Source of the DNA: Terriglobia bacterium
GTDB lineage: Bacteria > Acidobacteriota > Terriglobia > Terriglobales > Acidobacteriaceae
Direction of reading: 5' to 3'
Assembly: GCA_020072815.1 (NCBI GenBank)
Contig: JAIQGE010000017.1
Location: 1-64,000 of the forward strand
Length of the DNA: 64,000 nucleotides
The notes under the pieces: generated by a model
What the model was told of the DNA's origin: nothing
Seen by the model: only the letters and a program-made list of their open reading frames with translations
Database searches by the model: none
Program-made: the position numbers and the translations under genes
Shown here: piece after piece, positions 34,970-44,447 of the stretch
How the letters are laid out: every line of letters starts with the position of its first letter
How positions within the stretch are numbered: position 1 is the first letter of the stretch

Positions 34970-36610
34970 ATGCCATCTGCCGAAAACGGTTCGAAAAAAT
35001 ACGACGTAATTGTGATCGGCGGCGGCCACAACGGCCTGGTCAACGCCGCTTATCTCGCACGCGCGGGAAAGAAAGTGCTGGTGCTGGAGCGCCGTCATGT
35101 GCTGGGCGGGGCCGCGGTGACGGAGGAAATTTTTCCCGGCTTCAAGTTCTCCGTGTGCTCTTACGTGGTTTCTCTGTTGCGGCCGGAGATCATCCGCGAC
35201 CTGGACCTTCCCCGCCACGGACTGGAGATCCTGCCGCTGGACGGCACGTTTACGCCGATGCCCAATGCCGACTACTTGTGGCGCGTGAACGACCACGGCA
35301 AAACGCATCGCGAGATCGCACGCCACTCCAAGGTTGACGCGGAAGCGTACGACGAATTCGGCAAAGCCATGCAGGCCATGTGCCGCTTTGTGAAGCCGAT
35401 CCTGAGCATGGTGCCGCCTGATCCGGCCACGCTCAATCCGCGCGAGCTGATGAAGATGCTGTTCATCGGCAAACGGTTTCAGGGCCTGACCAGCGAAGAC
35501 AAGTACAACCAGGTGCAGCTCATGACCATGAGCGCCATTGATTTCCTGGACCAATGGTTTGAGACCGATGTGCTCAAGGCGACGATGTCCGCGTCGGGCA
35601 TCATCGGGACGTTTCTCGGCGTGCGCTCGCCCGGCACGGCGTACGTTCTGCTGCATCACTACATGGGCGAGATTGACGGGGCTTTCCGTTCGTGGGGCTT
35701 CGCCCGCGGAGGCACCGGGGCAATCTCCAACGCCATTGCCGACGCGGCACGCGAAGCAGGGGTGGAGATTCGCACACAGGCGCCCATCGCCAAGATCATC
35801 GTGAAGAACAATCGCGCGCAGGGTGTAGCGCTGCAGAACGGCGACGAAATTTACGGCGACGTGATCTCCTCCAGCGTTGATCCGCGGCTTACGTTCATCA
35901 AATTCATTGAAGAGAGCCTGCTTCCGGGCGAATTTCTAGAAGACATCCGGCGTTACAAATTTCGCGGGTCGTCGGGGAAAGTGAACATCGCGCTGGACGC
36001 GCTGCCGGACTTCAAGTGTCTTCCCGGCCCGGGCGCGCATCTGCGCGGCGCGATTTCCGTTTCGCCCAGCGTGGAATACATGGAACGCGCGTACGACGAC
36101 GCCAAGTACGGCAACTTTTCGCGGCGTCCTTACATAGATATGGTGATCCCGTCGCTCACGGACCCGTCGGTGGCGCCGCCGGGCAAGCACGTGATGTCCT
36201 GTTTTGTGCAGTACGCGCCGTACAAGCTGCGCCCGGGCCTCGACTGGGACGAGCAGCGCGAAGCCTTTGGCAACAACGTGATTGATACCATCGCCGAGTA
36301 CGCACCGAATATCAAGAACATCATCCTGAACACACAGGTGCTAACGCCGCTGGACCTGGAGCGCGACTTCGGCCTGAGCGAAGGCAACATCTTCCAGGGC
36401 GAGCTCTCGCTGGAGCAGCTTTTCTTCCTGCGTCCCGTGCCAGGCTACGCGCAGTTCCGCACACCCATCAAGAACCTTTATATGTGCGGATCCGCCACGC
36501 ATCCCGGCGGCGGCATCATGGGCGCTCCCGGACGGCTGGCCGCGCTGGAGATCCTAAAAGACGTTGGCGGCAAAGACGTGAAGATAAACGCCGTGAAAGG
36601 TGCCAGCTAG
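34970..36610 (+). CDS. FAD-dependent phytoene desaturase/PYROXD2-like oxidoreductase
   Basis: 546 residues. N-terminal dinucleotide-binding VIVIGGGHNGLVNAAYLARAG followed by the VLGGAAVTEE loop, and a C-terminal FAD-binding NLYMCGSATHPGGGIMGAPG. The domain order and length fit the CrtI/PYROXD2 family, which removes hydrogens from lipids, isoprenoids or amines. The paralogous gene at 36621 follows directly. Substrate unknown; no phytoene synthase or other carotenoid gene lies in the window. Cytoplasmic or membrane-associated; no signal peptide. Confidence 0.88.
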   Translation: MPSAENGSKKYDVIVIGGGHNGLVNAAYLARAGKKVLVLERRHVLGGAAVTEEIFPGFKFSVCSYVVSLLRPEIIRDLDLPRHGLEILPLDGTFTPMPNADYLWRVNDHGKTHREIARHSKVDAEAYDEFGKAMQAMCRFVKPILSMVPPDPATLNPRELMKMLFIGKRFQGLTSEDKYNQVQLMTMSAIDFLDQWFETDVLKATMSASGIIGTFLGVRSPGTAYVLLHHYMGEIDGAFRSWGFARGGTGAISNAIADAAREAGVEIRTQAPIAKIIVKNNRAQGVALQNGDEIYGDVISSSVDPRLTFIKFIEESLLPGEFLEDIRRYKFRGSSGKVNIALDALPDFKCLPGPGAHLRGAISVSPSVEYMERAYDDAKYGNFSRRPYIDMVIPSLTDPSVAPPGKHVMSCFVQYAPYKLRPGLDWDEQREAFGNNVIDTIAEYAPNIKNIILNTQVLTPLDLERDFGLSEGNIFQGELSLEQLFFLRPVPGYAQFRTPIKNLYMCGSATHPGGGIMGAPGRLAALEILKDVGGKDVKINAVKGAS

Positions 36611-36620
36611 TCTTCAATCT

Positions 36621-38210
36621 ATGGCCATGACTCGCGATGTCATCATTGTCGGCGGCGGCCACAACGGCCTGGTGACTGCTTTTTATCTGGCCAAAGCCGG
36701 GTTCAATCCACTGGTGCTGGAACGCCGCGCGCAAACCGGCGGCGCGGCCATCACGGAAGAATTTCATCCCGGCTTCCGCTGCTCCACGCTGGCCCACGCG
36801 GCTGGCCCGTTGTTGCCGGAAGTGTTGCGCGACATGCAACTGGAGCGGCACGGCCTGAAGCTGATCACGCCCGACGTCGGCGTGACTGCGCTGCATCCCG
36901 ACGGCCGCGCGCTGGCCCTCTACAACGACATCAAACGCGCCGCAGAGGAGATTGGAAAGTTCTCCGCGAGAGACGCAGCCAAGTATCCGGAGTTTCAGGA
37001 GTCGTTGCGAAAGATCGGCAGCGTGATTGGCCAGGCGCTGAAGCTTACGCCGCCCAACATTGACGATCCCAGCCGCACCGACCTGTGGGCGATGCTCACC
37101 ACCGGACGCGCCCTGCGCAAACTGGGCAAGCGCGACATGTATCGCGTGCTGCGCTGGGGGCCGATGGCCGTGGCCGACCTGGTGGCCGAATACTTCGAGA
37201 CCGAGCTTTTGCGCGCCACCGTGGCCGCGCGCGGAATCTTTGGCACGGCGATGGGACCATGGTCGGCGGGAAGCAGCCTGGTATTGCTGATCCGTGCGGC
37301 GGGCGATTCGCATCCCGCAGGCGCTGCCAGCTTTGCCGCAGGCGGCATGGGCGCGGTAACGCAAGCCATGACCGCAGCCGCAAAGGAAGCCGGAGCGGAA
37401 ATTCGCACCGGCGCGGAAGTGAAAGAGGTCCGCGTAAAAGATGGCGCAGCCACCAGCGTTATGCTGGCCGATGGCGAAGAGATCATCGCCAAGGCAATCA
37501 TCTCCAACGCTGATCCGCGGCGCACGCTGCTCAAGCTGGTGGACCCGACTCATCTGACGCCCGACTTTGTGATGAAGCTGCAGAACGTACGCATGGCGGG
37601 GACCGTGGCCAAAGTTAACTTGGCGCTCTCCTCGCTGCCTAAGTTCACTGCTTTGGCGAATGCGAACAACGACGATGCCCTCCGCGGCCGCATACACATT
37701 GGCCCGGAGATTGATTACCTGGAGCGCGCGTTTGACGAATCCAAATACGGCGACTTCTCGCGGCATCCTTATTTGGAAGTGGCGCTTCCCTCACTTACGG
37801 ATTCGTCGCTGGCGCCCGCGGGCCAGCATGTGATGTCGCTCTACGTGCAGTACGCTCCTTACAAGCTCAAAGGCGCAGATTGGAACCAGCAGCGCACGGC
37901 GCTGGGCGAAACGGTGATCAAGAAGCTGGCGGAGTATGCACCCAATGTGAGTTCAGCCATCGTCGGCCAGCAGGTGATCACGCCTAAGGACCTGGAAGAA
38001 ACCTATGGTCTCACCGGCGGACACATCTTCCATGGCGAACTGGCGTTGGACCAGTTCTTCACCATGCGTCCGCTGCTGGACTGGGCGCAGTATCGCACGC
38101 CGATCAAAAACCTGTATTTATGCGGCTCGGGGACACATCCCGGCGCGGGATTAACGGGCGGCTCGGGCATGAATGCGGCGAGAGAGATTGTAAAGGAGTT
38201 ACGGAAATAA
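36621..38210 (+). CDS. Second PYROXD2-like FAD oxidoreductase, paralogue of the previous gene
   Basis: 529 residues from ATG 36621 (an ATG at 36627 is also possible). Same order: VIIVGGGHNGLVTAFYLAKAG, TGGAAITEE, and C-terminal NLYLCGSGTHPGAGLTGGSG. The pair shares long stretches (SLTD.S.APPG.HVMS..VQYAPYKL), so it is a tandem duplication, but they have diverged enough for different substrates or a heteromer. It is 10 bases after its partner. A Rieske oxygenase follows. Confidence 0.88.
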   Translation: MAMTRDVIIVGGGHNGLVTAFYLAKAGFNPLVLERRAQTGGAAITEEFHPGFRCSTLAHAAGPLLPEVLRDMQLERHGLKLITPDVGVTALHPDGRALALYNDIKRAAEEIGKFSARDAAKYPEFQESLRKIGSVIGQALKLTPPNIDDPSRTDLWAMLTTGRALRKLGKRDMYRVLRWGPMAVADLVAEYFETELLRATVAARGIFGTAMGPWSAGSSLVLLIRAAGDSHPAGAASFAAGGMGAVTQAMTAAAKEAGAEIRTGAEVKEVRVKDGAATSVMLADGEEIIAKAIISNADPRRTLLKLVDPTHLTPDFVMKLQNVRMAGTVAKVNLALSSLPKFTALANANNDDALRGRIHIGPEIDYLERAFDESKYGDFSRHPYLEVALPSLTDSSLAPAGQHVMSLYVQYAPYKLKGADWNQQRTALGETVIKKLAEYAPNVSSAIVGQQVITPKDLEETYGLTGGHIFHGELALDQFFTMRPLLDWAQYRTPIKNLYLCGSGTHPGAGLTGGSGMNAAREIVKELRK

Positions 38211-38224
38211 AATCGTCATGGCAG

Positions 38225-38318
38225 ATTGCCAAAATTGCCATAATCGCCGGAATTGCCAAAATTGAAATAAAATCGAACCATCAGAGTTCGTTGGTTTTCA
38301 TTTGTCAATTTTGGTAAT
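38225..38318. repeat. ATTGCCAAAATTGCC repeat cluster with a 14-bp stem
   Basis: 38225-38264 consists of ATTGCC(AAA/ATA) units around ATCGCCGGA. The last unit (38252-38265) pairs with TCAATTTTGGTAAT (38305-38318) with one mismatch. An inverted copy of the same cluster occurs at 44070-44110. The stem could act as a terminator or processing site between the FAD oxidoreductase and the Rieske gene. Confidence 0.8.
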
Positions 38319-38354
38319 CCAGTCACTGATCACCCGATCTCTTGAGGGTTCCTG

Positions 38355-39491
38355 ATGTCTTCTTACTCCAACACGCGTCCTGAAGTCTCCGTCTCTGAAG
38401 CGATGACGCTGCCGCAGCGCTATTACACAGAACCTGAGTGGTTCCAGCGCGAGATGGAGGCCATCCACTTTGACATGTGGCTGTGCGCGGGACGCGTGGG
38501 CCAGATCGCGAATGCCGGCGACTACTTTGTCCGCAATATCGCCAACGCCAGTGTGATTGTTGTCCGCGACGAGCAGAGCGGTGTGCGGGCGTTCCACAAT
38601 GTATGCCGCCATCGCGGCACGCTGCTGTGTTCCGAACATGAAGGCAAGTTTGCCGGACGGATCCAATGCCAGTATCACGCATGGACGTACAAGCTGGACG
38701 GCACGCTGGCCAACGCCCCGCACATGGAGAAAGCTCAGGGCTTCCGCGAGGCTGATTATCCGTTGAATTCGGTGGCCGCAGAGATCTGGGACGGCCACAT
38801 CTTCATCAACCTTGCCGCGCGGCCTATGCCCTTCGCGGAACATCTTGCGGGGCTCGGCAAAAAGTTCCGCCCGTGGCGCATGGAAGAACTGCAGCTGGTC
38901 GAACGGCGCGTGTACCAGCTCAAAGCCAATTGGAAGCTGATCATCCAGAATTATTCCGAGTGCCTGCACTGCCCCATTGTTCATCCGCTGCTGAACAAGC
39001 AGTCGCACTACATGAGCGGGGACAACGAGCCGCCGCAGCCGACGTATCTCGGCGGGCGCATGGACCTGCGGGAAGGCGTGAAGACCCTGACCATGGACGG
39101 AACGACGAGCCGCTGTTCGCTGCCGAGCCTCAGCAGCAGCGACCAGCGCCACGTCTACTACTACTGCCTGTTGCCCAACTTCTTTCTCAACCTGCATCCC
39201 GACTACATGCTGACGTTCACCATGTGGCCCAAGGCCGTGGACCAGACGGAGATCATCTGCGAGTGGCACTTCCATCCTGACGAAATCAAGAAACCCGATT
39301 TCAATCCGTGGGACGCCATCGAGTTCTGGGACATCACCAACAGGCAGGACTGGGCGCTTTCCGACATGGCGCAGCAAGGCATCAGTTCCAAGGGCTATCA
39401 GCCAGGGCCGTACTCCAATCGCGAGGAGCTGTTGGTTGCGCTGGACCGGTTTGTGCTGGAACGCGTCAATCGCCAGAGAGCGATTGAGTAA
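38355..39491 (+). CDS. Rieske-type ring-hydroxylating oxygenase, alpha subunit-like
   Basis: 378 residues. The Rieske [2Fe-2S] site is C84-R-H86 and C105-Q-Y-H108. The catalytic SRPBCC domain follows, with the mononuclear iron site in NYSECLHCPIVHP (two His) and a later acidic ligand. The length fits aromatic, choline or carnitine-type oxygenases. It needs a reductase, but no ferredoxin or reductase gene lies beside it. Co-oriented with the two FAD oxidoreductases and two unknown genes, it suggests an oxidation pathway acting on one skeleton (inference). A GAGGG site precedes the ATG. Confidence 0.92.
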   Translation: MSSYSNTRPEVSVSEAMTLPQRYYTEPEWFQREMEAIHFDMWLCAGRVGQIANAGDYFVRNIANASVIVVRDEQSGVRAFHNVCRHRGTLLCSEHEGKFAGRIQCQYHAWTYKLDGTLANAPHMEKAQGFREADYPLNSVAAEIWDGHIFINLAARPMPFAEHLAGLGKKFRPWRMEELQLVERRVYQLKANWKLIIQNYSECLHCPIVHPLLNKQSHYMSGDNEPPQPTYLGGRMDLREGVKTLTMDGTTSRCSLPSLSSSDQRHVYYYCLLPNFFLNLHPDYMLTFTMWPKAVDQTEIICEWHFHPDEIKKPDFNPWDAIEFWDITNRQDWALSDMAQQGISSKGYQPGPYSNREELLVALDRFVLERVNRQRAIE

Positions 39492-39569
39492 CGCGGCCGA
39501 GATCAGGCCTGAACCCATCGCAGCAACGTTCGGCACTGCGCGAGCGGCACGAAGGAGCCCAGGGCAGAA

Positions 39570-40523
39570 ATGCATAAAGAACTGGTCAGTGCGTTGCGCA
39601 CCGCAGCCGCCAAACTCAACGTCGGCGCCGCTACGCCGCTAACGGACGGCCCCTGCGACGACAGCAAAGAACTGGCCAGCTACATTGCCGCTGCCGCGGA
39701 GCAAATCGAAAAAGGGAATTTGGAATTCTGGCCCGAACTCCAGCGTATCTTCGCGCCCACCAGCGCCTGGGACGACGCTGGCGGCGCAGCCACGCTCGGC
39801 AACCAAATCTTCGCGATGCTGCAAGAGAGTTCTGCCGCGTCACAGACTGGATCGCGCACAGAGCATGCGGCTGGAGAGCAACCACGGCCGCGGTGGAACG
39901 TGGATCGCGACCGCCTCAGACTCGCCGTCGAAGGAGACACTGACGGTCTGCGCGTGCCGCTTCCCTTCTTTGATCGGGCGCAGTTCCAGCGGTTTGTCGC
40001 CGACCTGGAAGACACGCTTCTCTCGGAAGGAATTAGCGACGCCGCCGTCATGCAGATTGGCCCAGGCACCACGGGCTGGAGCGGCAACCCGCAGCGTTAC
40101 TTCGATTACATGGAGCGCGGCGGCACCGACAAAGGATGGTTCGAGTACGGCGCGTGGAAACCTGGCACAGACACCGACTTTGTCATCTTCAGCGACCATG
40201 CGCTCGTTCAGGCCATGGAAGTCATGGAACACAACCCGCAGGTTGACAGAACGCACCAGCTATTCAACAACGGCGAGGCCCCGACGCAAGCCAACAAAGC
40301 AGGCAGACCGGGATTTGCCAATGCTCCTCTCGGCGCCAAGCTCCTGCAGTTGGCCTTGCGCTGGAACCAGGAGATTTACGGAACTCCCAATCCCCCGGCC
40401 GGAGGCTTCGATTTCAAACTCAACTTGGATATAGACCTCACGACGCACTCGCCGGCCTTGGCCGTGTATCGCGGACCGGAGTGCGCCGCGCGCGAGCAAC
40501 GCAGAACGGCCGACCGCAAATGA
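39570..40523 (+). CDS. Unknown protein in the Rieske/FAD oxidoreductase run
   Basis: 317 residues. No signal peptide or membrane segment. Helical N-terminal part to about 90, a charged linker, then an alpha/beta region with GTTGWSGNP, GWFEYGAWKPGTDTDFVIFS and FDFKLNLDIDLT. I do not recognise the family. The next gene overlaps it by ATGA, so the two proteins probably act together. It lies 78 bases after the Rieske gene. Confidence 0.65.
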   Translation: MHKELVSALRTAAAKLNVGAATPLTDGPCDDSKELASYIAAAAEQIEKGNLEFWPELQRIFAPTSAWDDAGGAATLGNQIFAMLQESSAASQTGSRTEHAAGEQPRPRWNVDRDRLRLAVEGDTDGLRVPLPFFDRAQFQRFVADLEDTLLSEGISDAAVMQIGPGTTGWSGNPQRYFDYMERGGTDKGWFEYGAWKPGTDTDFVIFSDHALVQAMEVMEHNPQVDRTHQLFNNGEAPTQANKAGRPGFANAPLGAKLLQLALRWNQEIYGTPNPPAGGFDFKLNLDIDLTTHSPALAVYRGPECAAREQRRTADRK

Positions 40524-40861
40524 TCGCGCTGGAAAGAACGACAATGGACTTCCGTTTCGAAAGCGATCTCCCGCTCGCCGGCATGAAGCGCGCCCTCAGC
40601 GTTCCCGGCAGGCATGAGTGGATTTTCGGCGACTCGGAGTGGCACGGCGATTATCTGGGAGGCAGCATCACTGCGGAAGCAGTGGCGCGCATCTATCCGA
40701 CGAAGAGGCAGACGCTCTTCCACGTTAGTCTGCGCTTTGTCACCGGCACCGGCGAGCCGCATGCCGAAGCCAAGCTGCGCGAAGCAGAACGAGCATTGCT
40801 CGACCAGGTCCTTCCCGCGATTCAGGCGCGCAATGCCCAGCCGGCCGAGCCTCTGGGATGA
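40520..40861 (+). CDS. Unknown small protein, translationally coupled to the preceding gene
   Basis: 113 residues from ATG 40520, which overlaps the previous TGA (ATGA, 40520-40523). A longer frame from 40481 lies inside the previous gene and is less likely. No signal peptide; moderately charged with central GDYLGGSITAEAVARI and C-terminal helix AEAKLREAERALLDQVLP. No family recognised. It is convergent with the E1 gene, 17 bases apart. Confidence 0.6.
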   Translation: MIALERTTMDFRFESDLPLAGMKRALSVPGRHEWIFGDSEWHGDYLGGSITAEAVARIYPTKRQTLFHVSLRFVTGTGEPHAEAKLREAERALLDQVLPAIQARNAQPAEPLG

Positions 40862-40878
40862 ATGGTTGGCTGACAGGT

Positions 40879-43104
40879 TCAGAACTTCGCCAAACTCTCC
40901 ATCGCCTTATACATATCCTCTGATTGCGGCAGGATCACGTCTTCCAGAATCGGCTGGTAGGCGACGAACGTATCCGTCGCGGCCACGCGGCGAACCGGCG
41001 CGTCCAGGTCTTCAAACAGTTCGTCGGCGATGCGGGCAGCGATCTCCGCTCCGTAGCCCCAGCTCAGCATGTCTTCATGGGCCACAATCACGCGGCTGGT
41101 CTTGCGGACGGACGTGGCAATCGCCTCCCAGTCGTAAGGGCTCAGAGTGCGCAGGTCAATCAGCTCCACGCTCACGTTCTGCTCGCGTTCGATCTTCTGC
41201 GCCGCCTGCAGCGCGCGGGGAACCGTAGCGCCGTAGGTAATCACCGTGAGGTCTGTGCCTTCTTTGACGGTCTTGGCTTTGCCGAACGGAACCATGTAGT
41301 CGGCGCCGGGATAGGGCGAGCGGCCAAAGGTTTCGCGGTAGAGACGCTTGTGCTCCAGGAACAGCACGGGATCGTCACAGCGAATCGCGGTGCGCAGCAG
41401 GCCGTTGGCATCCAGCGCGTTCGACGGGAAGCAGACGCGAATTCCCGGCGTGTGTGTGAAAATGCTCTCGCCGCATTGCGAGTGATAAATAGCGCCGCCC
41501 GTGAGATAACCGCCAATGGCCACGCGGACCACCGCCGGGCAGGAAAAGTTTCCGTTGGAGCGCCAGCGGATTAGCGGCATTTCATTGCGCAATTGGTGCA
41601 TCGCGGGCCAAATGTAATCAAAGAACTGGATTTCAACGACCGGCTTGAGCCCGCGCGTCCCCAGGCCAATGGCCCGGCCCACAATGTTGGCCTCCGCCAG
41701 CGGCGAGTTGAATACGCGATCGCCGCCAAACTCGGTTTGCAGTCCCGCGGTCAGCTTGAAGACGCCGCCCTTGCCTTTGACCTGTTTCTGCTTGAGATAC
41801 TCTTCGCGGCTGCAGTCGGCGATATCTTCGCCAAACAGGACAATACGTTCGTCGCGCCGCATTTCATCTTTCAAACAGGCGTTGATCAGGTCAGCCATGG
41901 TCTTTTCCGCGCCCTCCAGCTTTGGCTCGGACGCCATGGTGCTCGGATCAAGGTCTTCGGAGTACACATGCCGGTAAATGGAGTCGGTCGCCGGGAAGGC
42001 GGCATGCTCGGCGCGTTCGGACGCCGCGGCAACTTCGTCTTCCACGGATTTTTCCAGCTTATTGATGCCGGCTTCATCCAAAATATTTTCCCGCACCAGA
42101 AAGAGCTGCATGCGGGTGATGGGATCGCGCTTGGCGTCTTTGTCGCGCTCGGATTCAGGGCGATACTGCCGCTCGTCGTCTGACAGCGAATGCGAATACG
42201 GACGGATCACGTGCCCGTGCACCAGCGCCGGCCCTTTACCCGAGCGGCAATAATCCGCGGCGCGCTTGCACGCGGCGTAAGCGACGATGGGATCAGTGCC
42301 GTCACACTCTTCGACCAAAAGATTTGGCAGATTGCGCACCAGGTGGGAGATGTTGCCGCCCGCGGTCTGCACTTCCACCGGCACGGAGATGGCGTAGCCG
42401 TTGTCTTCAATCACAAACATTACCGGCAGCTTCAGGTTGCAGGCCGAGTTCAGGGCTTCCCAGAACTCGCCTTCGCTGGTGGTGCCGTCGCCGGCGGAGC
42501 AGTAAACCATTTCGTCGCCGTGGAACATCACGTCTTTGAACTGGCGATAATCGCCGGCCTTCTTCTCGGCGATTTCCGGATGCTTGCTGAAATATCTTCC
42601 AGCCTCCGCGCATCCCACGGATTGCAGAAACTGCGTGCCCGTCGGCGACGACTGGGTGACGATGTTCAGCTTCTTGTTGCCCCAGTGGGAAGGCATCTGG
42701 CGTCCGCCGGAAGCCGGATCGTCGGCCGCGCCCACGGCTTGCGCCAGCATTTCATACGGCGTTACGCCCAGGGCCAGACACAGCGCGCGGTCGCGATAAT
42801 AAGGATAGAACCAGTCGTATGCCGGCTTCATGGCCATGGCCGACGCCACGTTCAGCGCCTCGTGCCCCGCGCCGGAAATCTGGAAGAAGATTTTCTGCTG
42901 GCGCTTGAGCAGGATTTCGCGGTCGTCCAGCTTGCGTGAGAGATACATCACGCGATAAATCTCCACCAGTTGCTGGCGAGTCAGTCCTTCGTAGGTCTTT
43001 TCCGTCTTCTTTTCAGGCGTCTTTCCAGCCGCGGCAGGGGCTTCGGCCACTGCGGAGGCATGCTTCTTGGTGTCAGCCTTGGTTTCAGCCTTAGTGAGGG
43101 CCAT
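40879..43104 (-). CDS. Fused alpha/beta E1 subunit of a 2-oxoacid dehydrogenase
   Basis: 741 residues from ATG 43104, preceded by AAAGGAG; a longer frame to 43131 lacks a site. An Ala/Lys-rich N-terminus is followed by the alpha part (about 35-400) with the thiamine-diphosphate motif [14 protein letters not shown]...EDN, and the beta part (about 415-740) with [42 protein letters not shown] and [12 protein letters not shown]. Most bacteria encode these as two genes. Likely branched-chain or pyruvate-type oxidative decarboxylation. E2 and E3 genes are not adjacent. Confidence 0.92.
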   Translation of the reverse strand: MALTKAETKADTKKHASAVAEAPAAAGKTPEKKTEKTYEGLTRQQLVEIYRVMYLSRKLDDREILLKRQQKIFFQISGAGHEALNVASAMAMKPAYDWFYPYYRDRALCLALGVTPYEMLAQAVGAADDPASGGRQMPSHWGNKKLNIVTQSSPTGTQFLQSVGCAEAGRYFSKHPEIAEKKAGDYRQFKDVMFHGDEMVYCSAGDGTTSEGEFWEALNSACNLKLPVMFVIEDNGYAISVPVEVQTAGGNISHLVRNLPNLLVEECDGTDPIVAYAACKRAADYCRSGKGPALVHGHVIRPYSHSLSDDERQYRPESERDKDAKRDPITRMQLFLVRENILDEAGINKLEKSVEDEVAAASERAEHAAFPATDSIYRHVYSEDLDPSTMASEPKLEGAEKTMADLINACLKDEMRRDERIVLFGEDIADCSREEYLKQKQVKGKGGVFKLTAGLQTEFGGDRVFNSPLAEANIVGRAIGLGTRGLKPVVEIQFFDYIWPAMHQLRNEMPLIRWRSNGNFSCPAVVRVAIGGYLTGGAIYHSQCGESIFTHTPGIRVCFPSNALDANGLLRTAIRCDDPVLFLEHKRLYRETFGRSPYPGADYMVPFGKAKTVKEGTDLTVITYGATVPRALQAAQKIEREQNVSVELIDLRTLSPYDWEAIATSVRKTSRVIVAHEDMLSWGYGAEIAARIADELFEDLDAPVRRVAATDTFVAYQPILEDVILPQSEDMYKAMESLAKF

Positions 43105-43218
43105 GGGGCTCCTTTTAGCTTGGGTTGGCACAGAACGGCTTGGGCGCCGCTGAAGTACTCACCATTCTAAATCTTCCCGCAGGCCGCGATATACTGAAAA
43201 AGGGTGCTTGCTGGAAAA

Positions 43219-44028
43219 ATGATTCGTAAGAACCGCGCCATCCCGGCCCACCAAATTCGGCTTCTCATCTTTGACCTGGACGGGACCCTGGTGGATTCGC
43301 GCCTGGACCTGTCCAACTCCGTCAACGCCATGCTGCGCCATTACGGCAAGCCTGAGCTGCCCTGCGACGTGATTGCCAGTTATATCGGCAACGGCGCTCC
43401 CATGCTGGTGCGGCGGTCGCTGGGCGATCCGGACGACGAAAGCTTTGTCCAGGAGGCCCTGTTGTATTTCATGGGCTACTATCGCGAACACAAGCTGGAC
43501 AACACTTATGTTTACGATGGCGTCATCGCCGCTCTGGACGCCATCCGCGCCAGCCATGACGGTCAGCGCCAGGCCGCCAGCCGCGAAGCTTCCCGGGGAA
43601 TCGCCGGGCGATATGGGTTGCAACATCTGGCAAGCCAGTACAGCCTGGGCGAATTGAAGATGGCGGTGTTGAGCAACAAGCCTGTTGGCCCGTCCAAAGG
43701 CATTGTTGACGCGTTGGGCCTGGGAAAATATTTCTTTCAGGTTTACGGCGGCAACAGCTTTCATACCAAAAAGCCCGACCCCGCCGGCGTACAGGCGTTG
43801 CTTTCTGAAGCCGAAGCCCACGAGGAAGAGACGGTCATCATCGGCGACTCAGACGTGGACATGATCACCGCGCGCAACGCCGGGATTTATTCCGTCGGCG
43901 TGACCTACGGCCTGGCGCCGCACACCCTGGAAGACGCTCCGCCCGACGTGCTGGTGGACCATCCGAAAGAACTGGCCGACGTTCTGGGAAACCGCGAGCA
44001 GGCAAGGCTGGAATTCAAGGCGGAGTAG
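43219..44028 (+). CDS. HAD-superfamily phosphatase (Gph-like) with an insertion
   Basis: 269 residues from ATG 43219; a GTG at 43204 is also in frame. Motif I FDLDGTLVDS (18-27), motif II in VLSNKP (150-155), motif III lysine in KKPDP, and motif IV GDSDVDM. The domain order is that of phosphoglycolate phosphatase. Where the family passes directly from ALDAIRA to the motif II strand, this protein inserts about 34 residues (112-145, Arg/Ala-rich). Product specificity is not clear. It is divergent from the E1 gene, 114 bases apart. Confidence 0.9.
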   Translation: MIRKNRAIPAHQIRLLIFDLDGTLVDSRLDLSNSVNAMLRHYGKPELPCDVIASYIGNGAPMLVRRSLGDPDDESFVQEALLYFMGYYREHKLDNTYVYDGVIAALDAIRASHDGQRQAASREASRGIAGRYGLQHLASQYSLGELKMAVLSNKPVGPSKGIVDALGLGKYFFQVYGGNSFHTKKPDPAGVQALLSEAEAHEEETVIIGDSDVDMITARNAGIYSVGVTYGLAPHTLEDAPPDVLVDHPKELADVLGNREQARLEFKAE

Positions 44029-44069
44029 CCCGTACGCCGGCCACCATCGTCGTGACCACCGCAAATTCC

Positions 44070-44110
44070 CAAATTTTGGCAATTTTGGCAATTCCGGCGA
44101 TCTTGGCAAT
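44070..44110. repeat. Inverted copy of the AATTGCC repeat cluster
   Basis: CAAATTTTGGC units, AATTTTGGCAATTCCGGCGA and TCTTGGCAAT. The reverse complement matches 38225-38264, including the ATCGCCGGAATTGCC core. It starts 42 bases after the HAD gene. Confidence 0.8.
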
Positions 44111-44194
44111 CTCTAAGTTTACTTCCCAGTAACTCTTTCGCCCACCCCACCCCCCTTAGGACCGCTTTTGTTGCAAACAAAGGGTAAAGTGCAA

Positions 44195-44223
44195 TTCGAC
44201 CGGCCGGTGACCGGACGGTCGAA
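44195..44223. terminator. Long intergenic hairpin, probable terminator
   Basis: TTCGACCG (44195-44202) pairs with CGGTCGAA (44216-44223), with a second CCGG/CCGG stem inside, separated by a G-A mismatch and capped by TGA. A pyrimidine-rich run with CTTTT follows. It sits between the convergent HAD gene and the minus-strand membrane gene. It could instead be part of a structured RNA, as the flanks (44140-44290) are free of genes. Confidence 0.5.
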
Positions 44224-44447
44224 GCCTCTTTTGCCACTCCTTTTGGCTCCCAATCAGGCTGCTTTTTTCGAGGGCCTTTTTCGTGAGAAGTTTACCAAGT
44301 ACTAACTACCATCAAGTTGTCAAAGAGCTTCCGTCCCACCGCCTGGGCGATAGGGACCTTCGCAGCACGTCGGACTTTGACTACGCCAAGATCGCATTAT
44401 ACGCTTTTATTTCGCTTCGTCAAACCAGGAAATCGCGCCCCATGCAT

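Noticed and set aside
34970-38210. Carotenoid desaturase cluster
   Set aside because: The pair resembles CrtI, but no phytoene synthase or other carotenoid gene is present and the PYROXD2 branch fits better, so carotenoid synthesis is not claimed.
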